Made by a program: the position numbers and the translations under genes
Notes under the pieces: generated by a model
Told to the model about the DNA's origin: nothing
What the model saw: only the letters and a program-made list of their open reading frames with translations
Database searches by the model: none
From: an uncultured Acidobacteriia bacterium
Lineage (GTDB): Bacteria; Acidobacteriota; Terriglobia; Bryobacterales; Bryobacteraceae
Assembly (NCBI GenBank): GCA_903882645.1
Contig: CAIRXZ010000006.1
Location: forward strand, 1-40,348
DNA: 40,348 nucleotides
Direction of reading: 5' to 3'
Shown: positions 17,508 to 24,920 of the stretch, piece after piece
Numbering within the stretch: the first letter of the stretch is position 1
Layout of the letters: the number at the start of each line of letters is the position of its first letter

Positions 17508-17741
17508 ATGGAGACCATACAGGTCGTTCTGGATACAAAGCTCCTGAGGGCGGCCAATAGCGCGGCGAAGCGACAAAAGGTGAATCGATCCGCGCTAATT
17601 CGCCAGGCTCTTCAGGAACACCTGAGGCGCCAGCACGGAATGGAACTCGAGGAGCGCGACCGGCGCGGATATCAGGCGCGACCGCAGCTCGTAGAAGAAT
17701 ATCGTCCGTGGGAGGAGGCCGCGGCTTGGCCAGAAGACTGA
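17508..17741 (+). CDS. Ribbon-helix-helix antitoxin (MazE/CopG type)
   Basis: A 77-residue antitoxin. Residues 1-45 form an RHH DNA-binding domain (ETIQVVLDTKLLRAANSAAKR...NRSALIRQALQEHLRR). The acidic, Trp/Pro-rich tail (EEYRPWEEAAAWPED) is the toxin-neutralising segment. It binds the downstream MazF-type toxin and probably represses its own promoter through the inverted repeat before the ATG. The gene overlaps the toxin start by 16 bases. It sits between the pectinase and the epimerase, a likely accessory insertion. Confidence 0.9.
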   Translation: METIQVVLDTKLLRAANSAAKRQKVNRSALIRQALQEHLRRQHGMELEERDRRGYQARPQLVEEYRPWEEAAAWPED

Positions 17742-18052
17742 ATCGCGGCGACGTTCACCTTTGCCGGTTCGCGCCTCCGGACAAGCAGCGGCCGGTCCTC
17801 ATCCTGACGCGCGACGGCGCAATCGGCCACCTTTCGACCGTAACAGTGGCGCCGATTAGCTCCACAGTCCGAGGAGTGCCGTCGGAGGTGATATTGGATG
17901 TTGACGACGGGATGAAGGGCCGGTGCGCGGTAAACCTGCACAATGCGGTAACGGTCTCCCAGGAACGTCTCGCCAACCGTGTCGCCAGCCTGAGTGACGA
18001 ACGGATGCACGAGGTTTGCGTAGCGATCCGGTTCTCACTTGGCTGCGGCTGA
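17726..18052 (+). CDS. MazF/PemK-family endoribonuclease toxin
   Basis: A 108-residue toxin expected to cleave mRNA at short sequence motifs. Family landmarks are LNRGDVHLCRF near residue 5, KQRPVLILTRD, the central VTVAPISSTVRGVPSEV (the PxT-type strand that holds the active site) and CAVNLHNAVTVSQERL. The start taken is TTG at 17726, with GGAGGAGG seven bases upstream inside the antitoxin gene; a GTG at 17708 has no such site. Overlap and order (antitoxin first) are typical of translational coupling. Confidence 0.9.
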   Translation: MARRLNRGDVHLCRFAPPDKQRPVLILTRDGAIGHLSTVTVAPISSTVRGVPSEVILDVDDGMKGRCAVNLHNAVTVSQERLANRVASLSDERMHEVCVAIRFSLGCG

Positions 18053-18061
18053 GCGTGGGTT

Positions 18062-19369
18062 CTACAGGAACAGCGGCCGGATGTGCCGTTCGAACAGGTT
18101 GCGGGTGACATTGCGGGAGACCGTTTCCTTCGAGCGGTCGAGCGCGTCCAGGTAGCGGACGCCCATCTTGGCCGCGGCCTTGTAGCCCACGTGCAACAAC
18201 TGCCGGAGGTGAGGGTTGAAGGCGGGGTTGGACTGGTCGTGGCGGAGCGCGGCGGCGTACTCGCCGGAGGTGAACTGGCGGACGCGGGCGGGCGAGGGCA
18301 GCCGGGCGGGGTCGATATCGATCACCGCGGCGTAGGGCGCGCACCATTCCTCGCGGTGCAGCCATGCCTCCGCATAGATCTCCTTGGCGATCTCCAGGCC
18401 TTTCCCGCCGGCTTCGGCCAGGCCGATCAACTCCTCCAGCCAGGTGGTGCCGGCGGTCTTGAGATGCACGCCGGCATCGAATGCGCGCAACGCGCGGCGG
18501 ATGGCGGGGTAGATCGAGAACTTGTCGCTGCCGGAATGGACGCTGAGCTTGAGCCCGGGCGGCAGGCCGTAGCGCCGGGCCGCGAAGGCCACAACCGCGA
18601 CATCGTCGTGGAATTCGCGCTCGAACCGGGCGATGTCGCCCACGTAATCCACGCCTTTGTTGAAGCGGCCGGTGAACTTGGGCGCGATGGTCTGCGCCGG
18701 GATGCCCTCTGAAGCGAGCGCCGCCAGAATGACGAGCAGTTGGGGCGCGGTCTGAGGCTCGGAGGTCTCGTCCATGGAGACCTCCGTGATGAAAGGCCTC
18801 CCGTTCCGGCGCACGGCGATGCGCCGGTAGATGCGCCCCGCTTCCCGGACCGCGGAGAGGTACCGGGCGGCGGCTTCCCCGGCCAGATCCCGGGACATTT
18901 CCAGCGGCTGTTCGAGTCCCGGGATGGACAGACATCCGTCCAGTTCGAGATGATCGCTCAGAAAGGCGTCCAACTCCGGGGCCGGAACGGGCCGGCCGAT
19001 GGCTTCGGCGACGTCGATGGTATAGAAATCGCAGGCGTCGATGAAGCGATCCACCGTGGAGAGGGTGATGTGGTCCGCGTCCACATGGTAGGGGAGCCGC
19101 CAGCGCGACTGGCGGATGGCCGCGTCGGCCGCGGATCGCACGGCGGAGGGCTCGGAAGCGACGATCCCGTGCTCGCGGTTGGACTTGTTCCAGACCGGGA
19201 TCACTTCGACGCCCAATTCCGCGGCCTTGAGGCAAGCTTCCAACTGCGCGGCCGCCTGCCGTCCAAACCGGTCGCCCATGCCGAGCGAGAGCTTGCCGAG
19301 GCCGGGCATGGCCCCCGGCGGCGCGACGGCGGCGCGGCTTCGATCTTCAGGCGACGTAGTCGGTTGCAT
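18062..19369 (-). CDS. uxaE: Tagaturonate epimerase-like protein UxaE
   Basis: A 435-residue protein resembling UxaE, which converts D-tagaturonate to D-fructuronate in galacturonate breakdown. Landmarks recalled for the family are LGMGDRFGRQ, VEVIPVWNKSNREH, YHVDADHITLSTVDRFIDACDFYTIDVAEAIG, APKFTGRFNKGVDY and LKLSVHSGSDKFSIYPA. The first 20 residues are variable; MPGLGKLSLG within them is an alternative start. It converges on the MazF gene 9 bases away. With the GH28 enzyme and a TonB receptor alongside, it points to a pectin utilisation locus. Confidence 0.8.
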   Translation of the reverse strand: MQPTTSPEDRSRAAVAPPGAMPGLGKLSLGMGDRFGRQAAAQLEACLKAAELGVEVIPVWNKSNREHGIVASEPSAVRSAADAAIRQSRWRLPYHVDADHITLSTVDRFIDACDFYTIDVAEAIGRPVPAPELDAFLSDHLELDGCLSIPGLEQPLEMSRDLAGEAAARYLSAVREAGRIYRRIAVRRNGRPFITEVSMDETSEPQTAPQLLVILAALASEGIPAQTIAPKFTGRFNKGVDYVGDIARFEREFHDDVAVVAFAARRYGLPPGLKLSVHSGSDKFSIYPAIRRALRAFDAGVHLKTAGTTWLEELIGLAEAGGKGLEIAKEIYAEAWLHREEWCAPYAAVIDIDPARLPSPARVRQFTSGEYAAALRHDQSNPAFNPHLRQLLHVGYKAAAKMGVRYLDALDRSKETVSRNVTRNLFERHIRPLFL

Positions 19370-19496
19370 GTGGAAGCTCGCTACGCCTTCGCGGCCGCAA
19401 AAGGCTCCCTAGAGGATGAACTTCACCCCGGCCGCACCCGGCGGGGAGACTCGACGACCACAGGCGGGCGCGATTGCGCCGGTCCCGCGGAAGCGC

Positions 19497-19524
19497 GGGG
19501 CAGGGCTCGCGGGAGCCCCGCCCC
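19497..19524 (-). terminator. GC-rich hairpin after the TonB receptor gene
   Basis: GGGGCAGGGCTC and GAGCCCCGCCCC pair with one mismatch around a GCGG loop, starting 6 bases after the receptor stop codon on the minus strand. No T-run follows, so it is either a weak terminator or a dispersed palindromic repeat that protects the mRNA end. Confidence 0.4.
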
Positions 19525-19530
19525 TCCCGC

Positions 19531-22500
19531 CTAGAAGTACGCCTTCACCGCCATCTGGATGTACCTCGGGGCGCTGAAGCTGGTGATTTGGCCGAGCGTC
19601 GTCGCGGAGCTAAGGCTGGTTCCGATGCCGCTCCAATTGCCGTGGTTCATGATGTTGAACATGTCGGACCGGAGCTCGAGCCTCCGCTGCTCATGCTCAC
19701 CCAATTGGAATTGCCGGCTGAAGGCTATGTCCAAATTGATCTGGCCGGGGCCATACATGGCGTTTCGCCCGAGATTGCCGAACTGGCCGCTGAAGACGGT
19801 GCAGCCGGCGTTCGAACCGGCGCATTGAAACGCGGCCGGGTTGAACCATTCGAGGGGAGTCTTGTGGACGGCATATGTCTGGTCCGGCAGGATCACGTTG
19901 GGGCGGTCCAGGCCCTGGCCGCTCAGGGAGATATCCTTGCCGTCGGTGATCTGTATGGGGTGGCCGGTGTTCAGGCCGAGGATCGGCGAGATCTGCCAGC
20001 CCTTGGTGAGCTGCTTGAGAGCCCCGCCGCCGACGCCGGAGCTGTAGGCCACCATCGAAAAACTGACGACCTGCCGGTGGTCATAGCCGCAAGGTCCGCG
20101 CTCTCCCGTTTTGCGGTTGGTAGGATTCTGGTAAATCGTGCCCGCCAGTTCTCCCGCGAAATCCCACGAGCTGGAGCAGTGGCTCCAGGTGTAGGTGGAC
20201 GCGAGCGCGAGGTTATGGGACATGCGGCGCTCCAACTTGAGCAGGAGGGCGTTGTACTCGGAGTTGGCGCCGTCGTCGCCCTGCTGGATATTGGCGTAGT
20301 ACTGGCCGTTCGCGACGTTGTTGAGATACGTCAGACGGCGGTTATTGGTGTTACTCGTGCTAGCGCCGGCGATGGAGCCGACCGCATAGTTAACGTCGGT
20401 AGAGCCCCAGATGTGCCTGCCGGCGCTGCCCAGATAATTGGCCGTCGCGAACCAATTGCTACCCAACTGGCGCTGATAACTGAGGTTCCGCTGCATGTAG
20501 TAAGTGACCCGCATGTTGGGCGGGACGCTGATGTAAGCGCCTTGCTTGGGGAATACCCCCCCGGCCGAGGTCCCTGGGAACGGATCGCCGTAGGAGCCGT
20601 TGGGCAACTGGTAAGCCGCGAACGGATTGGAAAACTGTCCGCTGGTCAGCGTAAGCGAAGAGACATAAGGCGCATTCGTAGTCCAGCGTTCGGGATAGAA
20701 AAGCTCGGTGGTATCGTTCATCAGGGCGAAGGACGCCCGGAAAGTCTGCTTGCCGTCCCCTTTGGGATCCCAAACCAACCCGAGCCTGGGCGAAAAGATG
20801 GCCCAGTGCGACGCCGTGAAAGCTTTGCCGTAGGGGTCCTGCGCGGCGTCGGTCGAGAAGATCAAACCGGCGGGAGCGTTCGTATACCTCGGGTCCGCGG
20901 TGTGCCAGCCCTGCGTAAACAGGGGCCAACTGAACTGGTTGCCGCGCCCATACTTGTCATAGGCCGGCACGGAGGGTTCCCAGCGAACCCCGACGTTTAC
21001 GCTGAAATGAGGCGTGGGGTGGTAGGCATCCTGAACGTAAGCGGCTATTACCGTTTGGCGCAGGTAGTCGGAGATCACATTACCGTCCGTCAGGTTGGAA
21101 AAGCGTCCGATCAGGAGGTCCGCCAGACCGTCGCCGGTCGTGGCGCCGCCGAAAGTGAACTGGCCGTTGGACTGCTGGTTGTTAAAGGAATTGAATTGAT
21201 CCTTGCGGCCATCGAAACCGAACGCGATCTGGTGCTTGCCGCGGATGAGAGTGAAATCGTCCGCCAACTGGTACGTGTTGATGTCGAAATTCGCAAAGGC
21301 GCAGGTGCCGCAGCCGACGTTGAATCCGCCGCCCGAGTAGCTGCTGACGGTGAGCTGCGTATAGTTCGGGACGTTGATGAACATGTTGACGCCCAAGTCC
21401 TTCGGGCTGAACAAGCTGGCGGCGGCCGACCGGTTGTCGCGGCGCCGGTCGAAGGTGGCGTGGAACGCGTTGACGGTCGCAGGGCTAAGCGTATACGTGT
21501 CGCCGATGGTCATCGTTTGCGAACGGTCCTGGTTGCCAGGGGTTCCCGTGGTCAGGGCGTTCTTGCCGTCGAACAACGAGAGGGCGGTGAAGTCATAAAG
21601 GTAGTAACGCCCGAAGAACGTCTGCTTATCGCTTACGTTGTAGTCGATGCGGCCGATCCACTGGTCGTCGGGGTTATTGGTGAGATAGCCGAAGTACTCT
21701 TTCCCGCAGGGGTCCGTGGAAACCGGGATGTACGCGGATGCGAGTTTGAAGCCGGCGGGATCGAATAAGGCCGGAGAGATCTTGTTGCCGGGATACGGGA
21801 CGCCGCTGGGATCCTTCAAGACTCTCGCCGAAGTGAGGCAACCGCCGTTGGCCTTGGAGGCATCGAGCACGCTGAAGTCGCCAGACAGCGCGGCCGCGGT
21901 GGGGGTGTAGGCTGTTTGGGTGAGCGGATCGCTGCGCTGCCGGGTTCCCTGATAGCCGGCGAAGAAGAACAGCTTGTCCTTCTTGATCCGGCCGCCCACC
22001 GTGCCGCCGAACTGGCTGCGCTTCACGGTATCGCGCGTCAGCGTTCCTTCCGTGCGGGCGTTGAGATCGCCATTGCGCAAAAACTCGAACAGATCGCCGT
22101 GCAGGGAGTTGGCTCCCGACTTGGTCACGATGTTGACGACGCCGCCGGGGTGCAGTCCGTATTGGGCGGGCAGCCCGCTGGTCTGCACGCCGAACTCCTG
22201 CACCGCGTCCGGAAACGGAATGGGCAGGTTCACGTTGCTGAAGGCGTCGTTATTATCGCCGCCATCCAGCAGGAAGTTCACGCCGTTGGCGGCGCCGCCG
22301 GCGACGGAATACTGGCCGGAACCGTTGGATCCCTGGATATTCTTGCTGCCCGTGAGGTCGCCGCCATTCAGGTTCATGTCGCTGGTGGCGATTCCCGAGA
22401 GGACCAGCAAGGACGCGGGATTGCGGCCATTGAGCGGTAGATCCACGATCCGTTGCTCCGCGACGACCTGGGATATCGAGGAGTCCTTGGTTTCCACCAT

Positions 22501-22869
22501 GCTGGCGCCGGCTTGCACCTCAACCGTCTCCGTCAGCGCGCCCACTTGCAACGCGATGTTCTGGGTGAGGTTTTCCGCCACCTGCAGCACGATGCCGGTC
22601 TGCACGTAGTCCTTGAAGCCCTTCGCCTGCGCCTCCAGGCGATACGGTCCGACGGGCAGGTTGGTGAGATTGTAGCGGCCCTCGGCATTCGTGACCGCGG
22701 TGTGGACGGTCCCTTTGAGGGTCTCCGTCGCTTTTACGGCCGCGCCCGGAACGGCGCTGCCGCTCTGATCGGTAACCGCGCCGCTGACGCTGCCGATGGC
22801 GACGGCTTGTCCAAAGAGCGCGGAGGCCGACAAAAGGACCAGCGCGAAAACTACTGCATAGCGAGACAT
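19531..22869 (-). CDS. TonB-dependent receptor, Oar type, with carboxypeptidase-regulatory domain
   Basis: A 1112-residue outer-membrane receptor. It has a signal peptide (residues 1-21), then a carboxypeptidase-regulatory-like beta domain (about 25-105, SGAVTDQSGSAVPGAAVKATET...GRYNLTNLPVGPYRLEAQAKGF), a plug (LPLNGRNPASLLVLSGI; GANSLHGDLFEFLRNGDLNAR) and a long 22-strand-type barrel. It ends in an aromatic strand (RYIQMAVKAYF) with C-terminal Phe. This architecture is abundant in Acidobacteriota and is thought to import oligosaccharides or similar compounds. AAGGAG six bases before the ATG fixes the start. The LysR gene is divergent, and pectin genes lie beyond the 3' end. Confidence 0.95.
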   Translation of the reverse strand: MSRYAVVFALVLLSASALFGQAVAIGSVSGAVTDQSGSAVPGAAVKATETLKGTVHTAVTNAEGRYNLTNLPVGPYRLEAQAKGFKDYVQTGIVLQVAENLTQNIALQVGALTETVEVQAGASMVETKDSSISQVVAEQRIVDLPLNGRNPASLLVLSGIATSDMNLNGGDLTGSKNIQGSNGSGQYSVAGGAANGVNFLLDGGDNNDAFSNVNLPIPFPDAVQEFGVQTSGLPAQYGLHPGGVVNIVTKSGANSLHGDLFEFLRNGDLNARTEGTLTRDTVKRSQFGGTVGGRIKKDKLFFFAGYQGTRQRSDPLTQTAYTPTAAALSGDFSVLDASKANGGCLTSARVLKDPSGVPYPGNKISPALFDPAGFKLASAYIPVSTDPCGKEYFGYLTNNPDDQWIGRIDYNVSDKQTFFGRYYLYDFTALSLFDGKNALTTGTPGNQDRSQTMTIGDTYTLSPATVNAFHATFDRRRDNRSAAASLFSPKDLGVNMFINVPNYTQLTVSSYSGGGFNVGCGTCAFANFDINTYQLADDFTLIRGKHQIAFGFDGRKDQFNSFNNQQSNGQFTFGGATTGDGLADLLIGRFSNLTDGNVISDYLRQTVIAAYVQDAYHPTPHFSVNVGVRWEPSVPAYDKYGRGNQFSWPLFTQGWHTADPRYTNAPAGLIFSTDAAQDPYGKAFTASHWAIFSPRLGLVWDPKGDGKQTFRASFALMNDTTELFYPERWTTNAPYVSSLTLTSGQFSNPFAAYQLPNGSYGDPFPGTSAGGVFPKQGAYISVPPNMRVTYYMQRNLSYQRQLGSNWFATANYLGSAGRHIWGSTDVNYAVGSIAGASTSNTNNRRLTYLNNVANGQYYANIQQGDDGANSEYNALLLKLERRMSHNLALASTYTWSHCSSSWDFAGELAGTIYQNPTNRKTGERGPCGYDHRQVVSFSMVAYSSGVGGGALKQLTKGWQISPILGLNTGHPIQITDGKDISLSGQGLDRPNVILPDQTYAVHKTPLEWFNPAAFQCAGSNAGCTVFSGQFGNLGRNAMYGPGQINLDIAFSRQFQLGEHEQRRLELRSDMFNIMNHGNWSGIGTSLSSATTLGQITSFSAPRYIQMAVKAYF

Positions 22870-22903
22870 ATAGTACTCCTTCGGAAGAATCCTTGTTACG
22901 CAA

Positions 22904-22932
22904 ATGGTAGGAGCGCGCCACGGGAGTGTCAA
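22904..22932 (-). promoter_or_regulatory. Sigma-70 promoter of the TonB receptor
   Basis: On the minus strand a perfect -35 TTGACA (22932-22927) and a -10 TACCAT (22909-22904) are exactly 17 bases apart. Transcription would start near 22897, about 28 bases before the ATG. The site lies in the divergent gap with the LysR gene, where that regulator would be expected to bind. Confidence 0.6.
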
Positions 22933-22990
22933 ACCCGAATATCGGAAGCCACCGTTTAGTAGAATTAAATGATCCGGGAGGCGCCGCGGT

Positions 22991-23899
22991 ATGGATGTCC
23001 GTCAACTCGAGTTGTTTTTGGCCGTCATGGAGTCGTCGGGAGTGACGCGGGCGGCGGAAAAGGTGTTCCTTTCGCCAGGGGCGGTCAGCGTCCAAATCCA
23101 CAGCCTGGCCGAAGAGCTTAAGACGGAGCTTTTTGTGCGCTCCGGCAAGCGGATCGTGCCCACGCCGCAGGCGTTCCGGCTGGCCGAGCACGCCCGCGGG
23201 GTGCTGGCGAAGATGCGCGCCATCCAGCAGGAGTTCGCCAACGACCCCGCCAAGGACGAGCGCCCGTTCCATTTCGCCAGCGGCGCCACCACGCTGATCC
23301 ACCGGCTGGGCGGGCCGCTCCGGCTGGTGCGCAAGAGGTACCCGCGGACCGAAATCACGGTCACGGTGGCCCCCACCGAGGAGATGGTCGCCGGCGTGCT
23401 CGACCGGCGCTTCGACCTGGCGCTGATCTCGCTGCCGTTTCCGGACGAGAATCTGCGCATCCTGCCGCTCTTCGAGGAGGAGCTGCTGGGCCTGCGCCAC
23501 GCGCCGGTCCCCGGGGCCGCCAACGCGATCGCCAGCCTGGCCCCCTCCGCTCTCCAGGGGGTTCCGTTCCTGCTCTATCCGAAGCGCAGCAACATGCGTT
23601 CCATCATCGACCGGTTCTTCGCCGAACTTGGGGTGGACCTGCGGGTGGTCATGGAGGCCGACGACACGGAGGTGATCAAGCGGCTGGTGGAATCCGGGTT
23701 CGGCTACTCGATTTTGCCGCGGTACGCGCTGCGCGGCCCGCACAGGTCCGTGCAGACGTTTCGCGTCGCGGGGCACAGGCTGGTGCGCAACCAAGCCCTT
23801 GCCATGCCGAAATCGGAACACCCGCGCGCGCTCACGGAATCGATCGCGAAACTCCTGCAAGCGGCTTTGACGCCCGCCGAGCAAGGGCTTCGCCCTTGA
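22991..23899 (+). CDS. LysR-family transcriptional regulator
   Basis: A 302-residue LysR regulator. The winged HTH is at residues 1-60 (MDVRQLELFLAVMESSGVTRAAEKVFLSPGAVSVQIHSLAEELKTELF), then a linker helix and the two-lobed effector domain (PFHFASGATTLIHRLGGPLR...FDLALISLPF...GFGYSILPRYAL). GGGAGG precedes the start. It is divergent from the TonB receptor, so it probably controls that gene in response to an imported compound. The last codons (QGLRP) and the stop come from the family C repeat at 23882-23930. Confidence 0.93.
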   Translation: MDVRQLELFLAVMESSGVTRAAEKVFLSPGAVSVQIHSLAEELKTELFVRSGKRIVPTPQAFRLAEHARGVLAKMRAIQQEFANDPAKDERPFHFASGATTLIHRLGGPLRLVRKRYPRTEITVTVAPTEEMVAGVLDRRFDLALISLPFPDENLRILPLFEEELLGLRHAPVPGAANAIASLAPSALQGVPFLLYPKRSNMRSIIDRFFAELGVDLRVVMEADDTEVIKRLVESGFGYSILPRYALRGPHRSVQTFRVAGHRLVRNQALAMPKSEHPRALTESIAKLLQAALTPAEQGLRP

Positions 23900-23930
23900 A
23901 ATCCCTTCGGGATTTGGGAGCCGGGAGTCG
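23882..23930 (+). repeat. Family C palindromic repeat, copy 2, at the LysR 3' end
   Basis: It begins CAAGGGCTTCGCCCTTG, identical to 13672-13688, then has an ATCCC/GGGAT hairpin where copy 1 has GTCCC/GGGAC, and continues with the GGGAG..CGGGAGTCGG purine stretch. It supplies the final five residues and stop of the LysR gene. Confidence 0.75.
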
Positions 23931-23987
23931 GAAGACAGAAGTCGGAATGTGGAGCGCGGCGATGCCAGCGGCCGGCGAAGTATCGCC

Positions 23988-24014
23988 GCAGGGTCGGACC
24001 TGTCCGGCCCCTGC
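23988..24014. repeat. Hairpin related to the GGGCATGCCC palindromes
   Basis: GCAGGGTCGGAC pairs almost fully with GTCCGGCCCCTGC. Its outer part resembles the GTAGGGG(T/C)CGGGC palindromes at 126-145 and 10619-10638, with a different centre. It lies upstream of the thioesterase gene. Membership of the same family is tentative. Confidence 0.4.
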
Positions 24015-24069
24015 CTGGCGGCGAATGCGCTCCCGGGACTGGTACATTGGAGCGAGAGGCCGGCAACGA

Positions 24070-24468
24070 ATGCACAAGATCGCAGTGGGCGCCAAAGGCG
24101 AAGCGAAACTCCTGGTCACCAGCGAGGTTTGCATCGGCTTCATGGGGGATGAGGGCGCGCGCGTGCTTTCCACGCCGCACATGATCGGCTTCATGGAGCG
24201 CACGTGCCGGGACGCTGTGCTGCCGATGCTCGAAGCCGGCTACGACACCCTCGGAACCAGAGTCGAGGTGGCCCACCTGGCGGCGGCGCCCATCGGCGCC
24301 GCGGTGACCTTTACCGCGGAGATCACCGGCTGCGCGAACCGGCGCGTGGAGTTCCGGATCGAGGCTTGGGACGAGGCCGGAAAGATCGGCGAAGGCTCGC
24401 ACGAGCGCGCCATCGTCAACGTGGCGCGTTTCGCCGCGCGCATGGCGGAGAAGAGACAGCGGAGTTGA
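24070..24468 (+). CDS. FlK-like hotdog thioesterase
   Basis: A 132-residue single hotdog-fold protein resembling fluoroacetyl-CoA thioesterase FlK and its many housekeeping relatives. The catalytic set seen in FlK (Thr42, Glu50, His76) is matched by Thr35 in LSTPHM, Glu43 in GFMERT and His69 in VEVAHLAAAPIG, with identical spacings of 8 and 26 residues. The strand GAAVTFTAEITGCANRRVEFRIEAWDEAGKIGEGSHERAIV completes the fold. The start ATG at 24070 has GAGAGG about 12 bases upstream. Real substrates are unknown; fluoroacetate itself is unlikely. It stands alone and converges on the HTH gene. Confidence 0.82.
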   Translation: MHKIAVGAKGEAKLLVTSEVCIGFMGDEGARVLSTPHMIGFMERTCRDAVLPMLEAGYDTLGTRVEVAHLAAAPIGAAVTFTAEITGCANRRVEFRIEAWDEAGKIGEGSHERAIVNVARFAARMAEKRQRS

Positions 24469-24471
24469 GCG

Positions 24472-24792
24472 TCAGACGGCGGTCGAAGCCGGCCGATACC
24501 CGCCGATGCCGCCCTTGCCATCGCGGCCCGGCGCGCCGGAATCGGCCTGGGACCTCGCGGCTTCACGGTAATAGGCCGCCAGGATCGCGCCCTCGTCGTA
24601 ATCGATGGCTCGGGCGTATTGGCGGATATAGCTGGTGCTATAAATTCCGCCGGGGAGTTTTTCGAACTGGCCGCATTCGATCGCTTCGAGCGAACGCAGG
24701 GTAATCTTCGTAGACTCCGCGATTTGCCGGAGAGAGATGCCCCGATTGCTGCGAATCGTTGCCAAGCCGAGGAAGCTATTGTCGCCGGTCAT
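24472..24792 (-). CDS. Helix-turn-helix regulator with RodZ-type HTH domain
   Basis: A 106-residue protein. Residues about 10-70 form an HTH_25-type (Xre-like) domain: LATIRSNRGISLRQIAESTKITLRSLEAIECGQFEKLPGGIYSTSYIRQYARAI, close to the cytoplasmic head of RodZ. The membrane and periplasmic parts of RodZ are absent; a Gly/Ser-rich tail follows. It has its own strong promoter with an inverted repeat over the -10, pointing to self-repression. It is divergent from pyrD, which it might also affect. Confidence 0.85.
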   Translation of the reverse strand: MTGDNSFLGLATIRSNRGISLRQIAESTKITLRSLEAIECGQFEKLPGGIYSTSYIRQYARAIDYDEGAILAAYYREAARSQADSGAPGRDGKGGIGGYRPASTAV

Positions 24793-24838
24793 CCGCTTGT
24801 CCCTTGCGCCCGGGCACGGAGAGCCGCGGACGGTCGCG

Positions 24839-24883
24839 GTGTATGGACCAATACACTATAACACTACTTTCGCCGTCTGTTAA
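24839..24883 (-). promoter_or_regulatory. Promoter with overlapping operator for the HTH gene
   Basis: On the minus strand TTAACA (24883-24878) and TATAGT (24860-24855) are 17 bases apart, each 5 of 6 to the sigma-70 consensus. GTGTAT and ATACAC (24839-24856, 6-base gap) form an inverted repeat overlapping the -10 end and the start point, a typical place for an autorepressor. The same gap also drives pyrD on the other strand. Confidence 0.6.
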
Positions 24884-24920
24884 ACTTTCTTCACATGGAC
24901 ATTCGCCGGCGGGAGTTCGT

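Noticed and set aside
15729-17576. 615-codon minus frame opposite the GH28 gene
   Set aside because: Composition is antisense-like (Arg, Gly, Val, His), no start signal, and it contradicts a clear GH28 enzyme.
19474-21768. 764-codon plus frame opposite the TonB receptor
   Set aside because: Antisense shadow; the receptor has full domain order, promoter and ribosome site.
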